A stretch of 64,000 bases of DNA from Perkinsus marinus ATCC 50983 (lineage: Eukaryota > Perkinsozoa > Perkinsida > Perkinsidae), in contig NW_003205565.1 in the NCBI RefSeq assembly GCF_000006405.1, forward strand, positions 346,220-410,219, in the 5' to 3' direction. The notes under the pieces are model-generated. The model had not been told where the DNA came from. It saw only the letters and a program-made list of their open reading frames with translations, and searched no databases. The translations under genes and the position numbers were made by a program. Positions 46,801 to 58,800 of the stretch are shown here, one piece after another; the stretch's first letter is position 1; every line of letters starts with the position of its first letter.

Positions 46801-49800
46801 TGCCATGATCGGTCCAAGGAGGGCACTTGCATGGCTCTAGACTTGATCAAGAGTATCAGGGACCATACTCCCAATGTAGGGCGGGAAGAAGTCTGTTGAT
46901 GCTGAAAATTTTTGTGAACAGTGGTGGACTATATGTTTGCTTTCCTCAGCTGGGCTCAGGAGTTCTCTCCCCAAACAAAGGAGCTTTTTTACGAATTAGA
47001 GCAGAAGTGTGAAAAATCAACAAGAATTTCCCAAAATTTCCGCAGAATTTTCATATTGTGGTTTACAGATTTCCCCATACTGTTGGTGACGATCGGTTTG
47101 CGTTATGGTGATTCAAGGTTCGTGCGATGCTGTGTATCGACTATCTGGCTGAGAAGGAAAAAGAGAAAGATAGCAAGAAGAAGGATAATAAAAAAGAGGC
47201 AGCACCCAAAGCGGACCCGATGGCAGGTGAGTCGGGGATTCTTACTCGCCGGCGTCAGGGCCGTCTATTCGAACTGAGCTCGTCTTGGTGAGGATTGGGA
47301 ATGATATCTCAGTTCCCAGCAAGAGCGCTGAAAGCCTGAACGTCGTTGTCATTCTACGACCGGGGGTTTTCGAGAATATACAAGTCCAGAAAGATGTGCA
47401 GGAGGCCAAAGAAGCAGGCGGCAATATAGTGATACTCAGTGATGTGGGTAACACAGCGAGCATGTTGACGGAGATTTTGAAGGCACCAGAAAGCATCCGC
47501 CCGGCTCTGTCGAGGTGAGAAGTGGCCTTGTATAATTCCATAACCTGACTGCACGGAATTCCCTTGCTAGGCCGAATTGTGTGGGATACTGGAAGAATTG
47601 CGACGCTGCATGCGCTGTGGACCTTCTGAGTGTCATGAGCTTCCCGGATTGGCGACCGCAGGCGGCCCGTTCCACCATGCTGGCTGTGCAGAACGTGGAC
47701 CCTGTGGTGCGGTATCTCTTCCACCACTGTGAGGAGGACGAGGAGGTGCGCGACTCAAAGTCGGGTGAAATTTCCGAGTATTTTTCCCTGGCTCAGGCTG
47801 CCGCGGCCTTGCAATGTTTGGCGAATTGTACAAGTCCGTCAACACTCAATGGTGGCAGAGTCCGGTCCTCCTTCGCTCGAGAGGGCGGCGTTGAGATCTT
47901 AGCGGAGCGATTCCAGCAGTTCATGAGCGTCCCGGCAGTCGCAGAGAACGCGTGCCGGGCGGTCGCTAACTTGGCCCAGGATGTTGATCTGTGCCGTAAG
48001 CTCGCTGAGGCTGGTGTGATCAAGATGGTTGTGGAGGCTATGAACAATCACACAGACTCGGCGCTTCTGCAGGTAATCTGAGCGCCTTTGGTTGTGTTTT
48101 TGACCATGGACGGTAACTCTTCGATGCGGTGATTAGATTTTTTCTAGGGATGTATTGTTTCAGGGTGAAGCGGCTCGAGCTTTGAACAACTTGGCACAAG
48201 ATGAGACTGCGAAGCGGCGGGTGAATGAACTGTCAGGCTTCCAAGTCGTGTTGCAGAGCCAAAAGAAGTTCGAATATGACCAGGCCTTTTGGGATGGCAG
48301 GTGAGGAGTGGTGGCAGCAGAAAATTGGGAGTGTGAATTCAGGTTCGCGATGAAACGTTTGAAAGCTGAGAATGCGGTGATGGTCAATTATCGTGGCAAG
48401 GGGCGCTGGTGTGGCGGTAAGATCCAGGAGAGTTACTCTAACGGGACATATGATATCGCGTACTCGCACGGCGGGATGGATAAGAAAGTGCCGGCTCATT
48501 GGGTGCGTCCGAAAGATGAGAGTGATGCAGTGATGGAATTCTGTGGCGTGTGGGAGTGGAAGCCGACGGGAAAGGTGACTGAGGATGAGCTGGTTCTCAA
48601 AGCTGACGGCATGTGCTCACTCCGCTCGGGTGCGGTGGGGACATGGAACGTAGCACAGCCCAGGGAGGACCGCACGAGGACGGCGATCAAATTGAATTTG
48701 GGCAAGCTCATGATAGAAATGGAAAGAATATCTTTGACGACTATCACTAGTACGGCCACGGGCGAGCGCGCTGTGTTGAAGAAGGATTTCCCCGAGTGCG
48801 TTTTCACGGAGTATTTCGGCTTTGGTGGTATAGCCGTCGGTGATCGAGTGCCTAGTCTGATGGCACTGCGTCCTGACTATGTGTGTGTTGAACAGGAAAT
48901 CTGCAAGGGTCCGGATAGCTGGGGGCATGTCCCCGAGGCGCTCCGGAAAAACGTGGCGGTCCGATGGTCGGCGTTCTTGGTGATTGGGAAGAAGGGCGAA
49001 TACACTTTTACTCTCGACAGCAGCGGACCTGCACTAATGCATGTGAATGACAAACTGGTGGTCAATAACAGGAGTGAAAGTCCTAGCGGAGCGATGCAGC
49101 TTATGCCAGGAAACCACAGAATCACCGTTCAGTAAGTTGTGAGTGGCCAACGTCGCTCTCCGTTTGTAACTCTTCATCTTTATTGGAGTAGTGGACATGA
49201 CCGTGCTTGGCGCACATAATTATGACGGCTTACAGTGGAAAAATTTCGTGCTTCGTAGCAGATCACGATGGCTGGGGTAGATAGGGAAAATGGATGTGCC
49301 ATCTGAATTTGACAGGTTCTTTTCATCATCCGAGGGTCCGAAAAATCATCTCAATCTCCTCTACTCTGGTCCGGATACGAACGATGAGCAGATGAAGGTC
49401 CCGGCAGCAGTCCTTCAGCACGCTGTAGAGCAATCGGAGGTAGACACGGGAGAGGATGGATATTTAGGGGGAAATGAAGGAGCAAACTAAACACTCTACC
49501 CGCATTTCGAGACAGAGTCGCTGGCTTGTTAGAATCTAGATGCGCAGATCCATCTCCTGCGCATTTCCTGATGGCAGTGTTGGAGTATTTATCCGCTTTC
49601 CTCAGCTGTTGTGGCTCAGGAGTTTCCACACGAAATATGGTAGAAGTGTTTAGAAACCAACGAAAAATTTTCCAAATTTTCCGCATGTAAATGGGAATGT
49701 GTACAAATTTTACAGTATAATTCCGCCACACTACTTTAAGGAGTGCCTGTTGCATGCCCCGCGTAAAAATCTCTCTAGTTGGAGTTGATCCTAGTATTTC

Positions 49801-52800
49801 ATTCTGATTCGACACACGTGATGCGGGCAGCATCTGAGCAGATTGTAGATATCTGTTCGAGAAAACTCTGAAGTGTCTCGCCAATCTTTTAGGTAGTGCG
49901 GAAACCAGGGTTCTTGGGAGAGTACTTCTGTGAACAATTCCGAGGGAAGATCCCTGAGGACAAGTCGCCCGATGTTGTCCGTGTTGAGAAGCAGCTGGAC
50001 TTCGAGCCTACCACAGGGGCTGCTTGGGAAAACCTTCCGGGCCGATTCAGCGAGTCGTTCGCAGCGAAGTTTACTACTTATCTCAACCTAAAATGTGGCG
50101 GGAAAAAGAAAGCGAAGTAAGCATCATCTTGATCGCCTCATTGGAAGAACCTTTTCCCCCGAGAGTCTATCATCATTCGTGATAGGATTGGAATATTTGA
50201 ATATAGATGTAAATATGGGTCTGTGCTTAGGTCTATATCGTCAGGTACGCCCTACAGGTGAAATCTAACAAGTGTGCGAAGGTATACTTGGATGGTAAGT
50301 TAGCCATAGAGGAAGATGCACTATACGAGAATGAGCTCACGGCCGGCTACCACAAGCTGCAAGTAGAGTATTTCTGCGACACAACCAGTGCGCCACATTC
50401 CCTTGTACTAAATTTTGCCGGGCCGGAGACGGTTCCACCAGGAACGGACGAGGACTCTGAGATTGCGAAGAACCCTCCTATGATTCGACTGCCGCCTGAG
50501 GTCTGTTCGTACTATCTGCGGCCAACAGTCGCATTGCCCCGAGGAGACCCTTTGGACGGGCACGAGAAGTCGGTGCCGTTCGTTGGGTGCACAGATGAGG
50601 TGACTATGGTATCCGCAGGAGCAGACGGGAGCATATGTATTTGGGATATCCCGACGTCTACTCTACGGTCCTCTATCAGTGCTGGTCAGCCTATTGGGTG
50701 CTCTGCCCTGAGCGCCAGTGGAAAGCTGATCGCGGTATCGTTGGAGGACGGCAGTATTGCGCAATGGGATGTCACATCGGGCGCGCGCTATGGAGGGCCG
50801 ATGTACGGTCATAACGGCGAGGTTAACTCTCTCACGTACTGCAGCGGAGATAAGAAGGTTCTGTCTGTTGGTATCGACCTCTCAGTGCGAATTTGGGATG
50901 CTGCGTCGGGGGACGAGGTTGCGACATTAGCCGCTGACCCATGCAATCGTGTTGGCGATCCGATAGAGCAATTTTGGGTAGACTGTTCGGCTGCTTATGA
51001 TGATAATATCGTCGTGAGTGGCGGCAAGGACGGCTTCATACGCTTTTGGGACATCGCGAAACTGGACGCTGTAAGGGGGCCTGAAAAGGTGATGCCCATA
51101 CCGGATGAACCCGAGGAGGGTTGGGGGGAAGGAGGCCCTCCGGAACCTGAGAGATATCCTGGCGATCCCGTGGTTTTCGAAGGTGGGAATTCAGTGTTCG
51201 TCTGCTAGGTCGAATTCAGTACTGTGGGTCTGATCAGGTCATTGTAATAAGAGAGTCTCATGCGTTGCCTTGTGCCCTGTGAAAGGCAGCAATCTGTTGG
51301 CGACGTCGAGCACTGACGCAACAATCAGGATATGGAACTTGAAGGACTACTCTCTGCACATTGAGCCCATACAGTGCCTTAGCAGCTTTGTGGTAATATT
51401 CTATGTTGTCGTGAGGTTATTGCTTGCCATTGTGGAGAGGTTAGAGCTTGGAAGTGAACTACAGTGTGTGTGCCAATTTGATGTGGAAATGTGGAGAATG
51501 TGCGTTCTCTATCCTGGGATCGATGATAATGATCAACTTCGCTATCGTAGTCTAGGAAGGTTACCACTATCACATGTTCATGTGATATAAACTCAGATCG
51601 ATTCTTATTAATCTCGGAAAAAACGCATTTTCCACATTTACACATCAAATTGACACACACTGTACGTCATCTAGTGCTACCACTCGTTACTACACTTTTT
51701 TGACCACAAGTTGAATCTCATGTCAGAAATTTAGCGTCGAATTTAAAATTCACGGCGAGCACCTTACATAGTAGTAATGCTGACCGCTATCAGGACAGAG
51801 AAATGGTGGAGTGTGTGGATTCATATATGTTGTCGTTTTCTCAGTCGTGGTCTCCCAATGGGTCAACACTTGTCTCTGCCAACGAAGACGTTCTCGTACA
51901 ACTGTTCAGTGCTGTTTCTGGGAAACCGAGATCTGAGCCCATGCCCGGGTAGGACACAACCCTTGGTTGGTTCTGCATTACTTGTGTGTTCACTTTCATC
52001 AGTCACATAGCGTCTATGAGGTTCGCGACATGGACTCCGCAAGGCCAGTGCTTAGCGACGTGCAGTGACGACGGCACGATACGGCTGTGGCATTTCACGG
52101 TGAACAGGAATATCGCGGAAATAGCGGTGCTGGAGGGAGAAGAAGGAGTCTTCCAGGATGACATGAAGAAATGGCAGAAGGTCATAAGGAAGCGAAACTG
52201 GCGAGCGTTTTTACCCCTAAGCGCTGTGTTTGTTCGAAGTTGATCTGATGTTTTGGCCCGGTGTAATCGTGCGCGAATTATTCACATATTGGTGGCTGCC
52301 GACATGCTCGGAAAGGGCTCACAGTTCTGATCATCATGATGTTTAGATTCTTGACAATATCCGCCACGATTACAACGAATACAGCAAGGGGGCCTCGGAG
52401 TACGAAGGCAATGTCGAGTTGCTCCGGAATGCTCTGGACCAAGGAGTGGAGAGAGTAAAATCATTCCGAGCGAGAGCGTCTCTGTTGGGACTAACGCCGA
52501 CAGACTACTGGGATCTCGACGGCATGATCGACGATTATGCCAGCTACTACAAGTGAGCGGTTTCAACGTGAATACGATGAAATTCTGAGCGGACCTGTTT
52601 GGCTCGGTTGATTGTGTGCGATCCTGTCAGGTTGTGGAATACAGTGATAAGTTTCCAGAAAAGTCAGTTGAAGTGGCAGCAAGATCCCATGAAGTCGATC
52701 AACGCTGAGGAAGTGGAGCAGCTATTGGACTCCTGGTTTAAGGAGTGCTATAAGATGATCAAAGGATTCGACACTGACAACACTAGATGGTACGTCACGG

Positions 52801-55800
52801 GTGGTCGCGTTCCTCCCGATATCTCGATTCGTCGTTTTTCAGGCCCAGAANNNNNNNNNNNNNNNNNNNNNNNNNNNNNNNNNNNNNNNNNNNNNNNNNN
52901 NNNNNNNNNNNNNNNNNNNNNNNNNNNNNNNNNNNNNNNNNNNNNNNNNNCTCCTGTCGTCAGGTTTTTCTTCTCACGACGCTGATCTGTGTCGATCTCG
53001 CTGAGACTAAGGATCGACGTTGTGCAACTCATATGGCGAAGGCGTCGAGGGCATTGCTTCTGTGCGTTTCAACGAGACGGCGACAAAAATCAACGCTATG
53101 ATCAGTGCGGAGGGCGAGGTGGTAGACTTCACGAGAATAGTGGATGTGGACTCTCCTGAGAATCGCGGCAATGTCGAGAAGTGGCTTGTTGAAGTGGAGA
53201 AAACCATGATAGATTCGCTCACGGATGTGGTCTCCCGCAGCAACAAGGATTATGCTTGCAAGCCTCGGACATCCTGGTGCATTGACTATCCTGGCCAAGT
53301 GGTTTTGGCAACGAACTGCATTTTCTGGACTAAGGAAGTGACAGAGGCGCTGAACGGCAAGCGTGTTGCAGACTATGAAAAGAAACTCAATCAGCAGTTG
53401 CTCGATATCGTACAGCTTGTGCGAGGAGATTTGTCAAAGTTGGCCAGAGTCACATTGGGGGCTATGGTCACCATTGATGTCCACGCTAGAGATGTCGTGA
53501 GTGATCTGGTGAAAAACAATGTGGAGTCCGCGGACGAGTTCGACTGGTTGAGTCAGCTCCGGTATTACTGGAAGGAGCCCAACAGCTTCAAGAGAATCGA
53601 CACTGGGGAGATGAACACGAAGGAAGAATGCCAAGTGTCGATCGTGAACTCCACCCTGCTTTACGGCTTTGAGTATCTCGGCAACACTCCGAGACTAGTC
53701 ATTACACCACTGACTGATCGCTGCTATAGAACGCTGATGGGAGCTTTTGCTTTGTATTATGGAGGAGCTCCAGAAGGACCTGCGGGCACCGGCAAGACCG
53801 AGTCTACCAAGGATCTCGCAAAGGCCTTGGCGATTCAGTGCGTGGTCTTCAACTGCTCTGATGGAATGGACTACATGCAGATGGCCAAATTCTTCAAAGG
53901 TGAGGAATTAGCTTCTGATGTCTCATCGTACTAGGCGCGGTAAGCAGGAGTGTTTTATTTCATGCAGGTTTGGCAAGCTCGGGTGCATGGTGCTGTTTTG
54001 ACGAGTTCAACCGTATCAACTTGGAGGTGTTGTCGGTCATCGCCCAGCAGATTCAGTGTATTTCACTTGCGATCAAACAGAAGGCTAAGACCTTCATTTT
54101 CGAAGGCACCGAGATCAGGTTGGTTCCCACAATTCGTGACCGCTGCGCCACGAAATTGTTTCAGGCTGATCCCCTCATGCGCTGTGAACATCACCATGAA
54201 TCCTGGCTATGCTGGCCGTTCTGAACTGCCGGACAACCTGAAGGCCCTCTTCCGTCCCTGCGCTATGATGGTTCCCAACTACGCGCTCATTGCTGAGATT
54301 ACCCTCTACTCCTTTGGGTAGGTCTCATGGCGAGGAAACTGTTGTGACAAATCGTTCAACGTTGGGGTGACAACTGAGTCCCCATCAGAATACAGAGTTC
54401 ATCGAGCCGGGCGTTCGTGTTGATTAACTTCTCTCTTCACGTGGGTGAATCCTGGATTACGAACCTTGGGGCCATTTTGAGATTGTCTCGGACCCGTCGG
54501 ACAAACAAAAGCTTACGTGCACTGATCGGGGTGGGATGATCTTCGAAATTAGAAGTGAATCACCTTGCGATAACGCGTCTCCGAGAGAGAAGCGCGAGTG
54601 ACCACATTAATTGATCGGCACTGTGGTTTCCTCTGACCGATCATGTACGATTTCTGTGTAGTTACGAAGACGCCCGACGGATCGGCGTGAAGGCCACCCA
54701 GGCTTTGAAGCTTTCCTCGGAGCAGTTGTCTGCCCAGGATCACTACGATTTTGGTATGCGTGGTTTGAAGTCCCTTCTGGTGGCCGCTGGTGCATTGAAA
54801 ATGAAATACGGCGACCAGTTCCCTGAGGATGTCATCTCCTTGCGAGCGTTCACGGACGTGAACCTGCCGAAATTCACTAGTGCGGATATCCCCTTGTTCA
54901 AGGGCATTATCGGCGACTTGTTCCCTGGAGTGCACCTCCCTCCGAGTGACTATGGCCCGCTTATGGCTCAGGTGGGTAGACGTGTGATGGCGGATAGTTG
55001 AGAACTCCCAAGTTGTGATGTGAATAATTTTCGATTTGGGGCCTCAATTTTCACGAGCTTCTGTCGTACTCTGATGTGCTGTATAAAGCGTGCTGCTAGG
55101 CAGACGTGATTCTCGGCTCGCTACTTGATCGTCACGTCCGCTCGAACTGATTCGGATTCACTCGTTCACGAAAGTGGAAGTAGACTCTCGTTTTCCGAGT
55201 CAAGGATTGACATCGAGCGATCTTGGGTCATGAGGGAGAGTGCGTTGTTCGTCGTCTCAGGTGGAAGCTTGTGCTACTGCCAAAAAGCTCCAGCCCACCA
55301 GCCAGTTCACGAACAAAGTTATTCAGCTCTGGGAGACGGTCATGGTCCGGCATGGCCTCATGACGGTTGGTCTGCCGCCTTGCGGTGAGTACGGGTCGAA
55401 TTCTGGCGAACGCGTGAATGTATCAGCAGCGCATTTTCGCGAGTTCAGTCTTTTATGGTGGATGCCCGTGTCCTCAGGTAAGACGATGGTGAAGGACGTT
55501 CTCGCGGACACTCTTGCGGCTGTCGCTGATGGTGGTGACATGTTCATGCCAGTCACCCAACACGTGATGAATCCCAAATCGATCACGCAAGGTCAGCTCT
55601 ATGGTGAAGCTGATCTGAACACACAAGAGTGGACTGATGGTGTGCTGGCCATCGCAGTGAGGGCGGCGAGCAAAGGTCCCCCGAACATGCGGCAATGGGT
55701 GGTCCTGGACGGCCCAGTGGATGCCATTTGGATCGAAAATATGAACACTGTTCTTGACGACAACAAAAAATTATGTTTAAACTCTGGCGAAATCATCAAA

Positions 55801-58800
55801 CTGTCGCCGACAACTACAATGATTTTCGAGGTTCGTGATCTGGCTGTTGCTTCCCCTGCAACAGTGTCACGATGCGGCATGGTATTCATGGAGCCCGACT
55901 CGGATCTAGGGTGGAAACCCATCGTCCTGTCGTGGCTAGATTATCAGATTCCTGAATTCATCCGCAAGGACCACCGTGATTTTATATGGAGTCTCTTCGA
56001 GCACAATTTTAACGTCTGTCTTGAATGCACGCATCGGGTTCGCACGCCAGTTGCTGTGATCGACAACTGGCTGGCGGACAGCGCTTGCCGGCTGATGGAA
56101 TCTCTATTCGAGGACTCTGAAGAGAAGTATTGTCGGCCGACCCTTGCTGAAGATGATGAGAACTCGCAGACGTTCGCAGAACGGGAGCAGCTTATCTACG
56201 CGATATTCTTCTTCTCAATGCTCTGGACGTGTGGTGCCTGCACGGACCAGGAGGGCAGAGGCTTCGTCGAGTCCGTCATACGGGCAATGTTCGAGAACAA
56301 AAAGGAGTTCATCAAGAAACAAGAATTTGTCGCGGAGTGGTCAGCGACGGAACTTGTCAGCGGAGTGTCTCCGGCACCTCTACCGAGCAAGGGCCTTCTG
56401 CACGACTATTTCATTGACTCGACAGACAACGGAAAATGGAAGCCGTGGACAGAAAGGATCACCAATTTTGATATCCCGAAGGACGCGCAATTCCATGCCA
56501 TCATCGTGCCGACTAGCGACACTGTGCGGAATCAATTCCTGATCAGGACCCTGATTGAAAAGGGCAAGCATGTGCTGATGTCTGGCGTGACGGGCACTGG
56601 GAAAACTGTCTCGATAGCAGGAATGCTTTTGAGTGGATTCGACAAGGAAAAGTATGCGACAATCTCGTTCGCCTTTTCGGCGCAGACCACCGCTAATCAA
56701 ACACAGGATATTATTGACGGTAAATTGGACAAGCGACGGAAGGGTGTCTACGGCCCTCCACCAGACAAGAAAATGCTCGTCTTCATCGACGATGTGAACA
56801 TGCCGGCTAAGGAGACTTATGGCGCTCAGCCACCAATAGAGATCCTCAGACAAGGTCTCACGATGAGTGGTTGGTACGATAGGAAGACCTGGGAATTCCG
56901 CCAGTTTGTGGACATGCAGTATCTGGCCGCTATGGGACCGCCAGGCGGAGGAAAGAACGATATCACGGATCGGTACTCGAGACAGTTCAACTTGATATTC
57001 GTCACGCCATTTGACGACGAGTCGCTTGCAAGGATCTTCACGACTATGGTTCAAAAATTCCTTGGCGTGATGCCGCGAGAAGTTGCTGGTCATGCGGCTA
57101 CGGTAGTGGCCGCGACCATTGAGGTCTATAACACAATGTCTGCGGAGATGCTGCCCACTCCGGCTAAGTCTCATTACACATTCAACCTGAGAGATCTCAG
57201 TAAAGTTTTCCAAGGCATTTGTCAGTGTACGAGGGAAAGCCTGCCGAAGGTAACTGGGATGTTGTTCAGTAGTGATGAAAGGTAAAATTTCAGGTTGACG
57301 ATTTGGCCAAGTGCTGGATGCACGAGTGCCAGAGAGTTTTCGAAGATCGTCTCGTGAACAGGCCCGATCGCAACTGGTTCTTCTCTCTGATGAAGCGGAT
57401 GCTGGACCGCCACTTCAAGAAGCAATACGACCAAATCGTCAAACAGGAGCCTATAGTATTCGCGAGTTTCGTGGACCCGAAATCGACGAGCTATATGGAA
57501 GTCCAAGACCATCAGAAATTACAGGATAAGATGAACTCATGTTTGGACGATTTCAACGCGGTGTCGAAGATCCGGATGGACTTGGTCCTATTCACGGCCT
57601 TCATACAACATATTTGCCGTGTCGTTCGTGTAAGAAAATCGTCGCTCGCCACGAAATTGACTTCCTGAAACCCTTCATTATTCTTCCCCTGAACAACTGT
57701 CTGTTTCGTACAGCTCCGAAAGTACACCCGCGTCATCTCAGGTTCTGAAGTTGCCACTCGGGAATGCTCTGTGTGTCGGTGTTGGCGGTAGCGGCCGGAA
57801 GAGCACAGCGACCTTGGCAGCGTTCGTCGCCGACTTCAATCTATTCCAAGTGCAAATATCAAAGTCCTACGGTATGACCGAGTGGCGTGATGACATGAGG
57901 AAGCTGCTCATGTCCGCGGGCTGCGACGACAAGAATATGGTTTTCCTCTTCCCTGACACGCAAATTGCCAATGAGAACTTCCTAGAGGACGTCAGCAGCA
58001 TGTTGAACACCGGTGAGGTACCCAACTTGTATGCCAATGAAGATCGCATGGACATTCTCGAGAAGTGCAGCAAGATGGCTAGCGCCGACGGCAAGACTGG
58101 GCCGAACGAAGTCTTCGCTTGGTGAGGGAGCAGTGGTCTGCGATCGTATGACGATTGTTTCTGCCGTTTGCTTTCCGTCAACAGCTCAAAAGGCGTCTTC
58201 TAGTTGCAGGAATTACCAGAATCCATCTTTGTTTGCCGAAATATTTTTGGTTTATTTCGAGTGTACAGGTACGTCGAAAACTGTCGTAAGAATCTCCATA
58301 TTGTCCTGGCTATGAGTCCCATTGGTGATAAGTTCCGCAAGCGTTTGCGGATGTTCCCGAGTCTAGTCAACTGCTGTACGATCGACTGGTAAGTCTTCAT
58401 GGGAAGATTGGAATCATGACAGATCGACTGATTTTATGCGGATTGGCTTTCGCTCAGGTTCATGGAGTGGCCGCCGGATGCCCTCACAGCTGTGGCGATG
58501 CAGTTCTTGAAGACGCAAGAGATGCCTGAGAAAGTCTTGAATGGCGTCGTGAAGATCATGGTTGACATGCAGACATCTGTCTCGAACCTCACTGAGCGCT
58601 TCCTTTCGGAGCTGCGCCGGTAGGTTGTTATATCCTTTTCGCTAGCGGGCAGTCTAACATTGTACGGTGGGAATTTTTCCCTTCCTTATGGATTTCACGG
58701 AGCTCGTCATGGATAGTAGTGTTGTAGAGGCCCAGCCTTGGGCAACCCTTCATTTATCATCCGATCGTAAAGCATGCATATCATTTTGTCGGACTTCCAC

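Noticed and set aside
56380-57213. A 277-residue minus-strand frame
   Set aside because: It is antisense to the dynein AAA3 exon, whose plus-strand translation carries clear AAA motifs.
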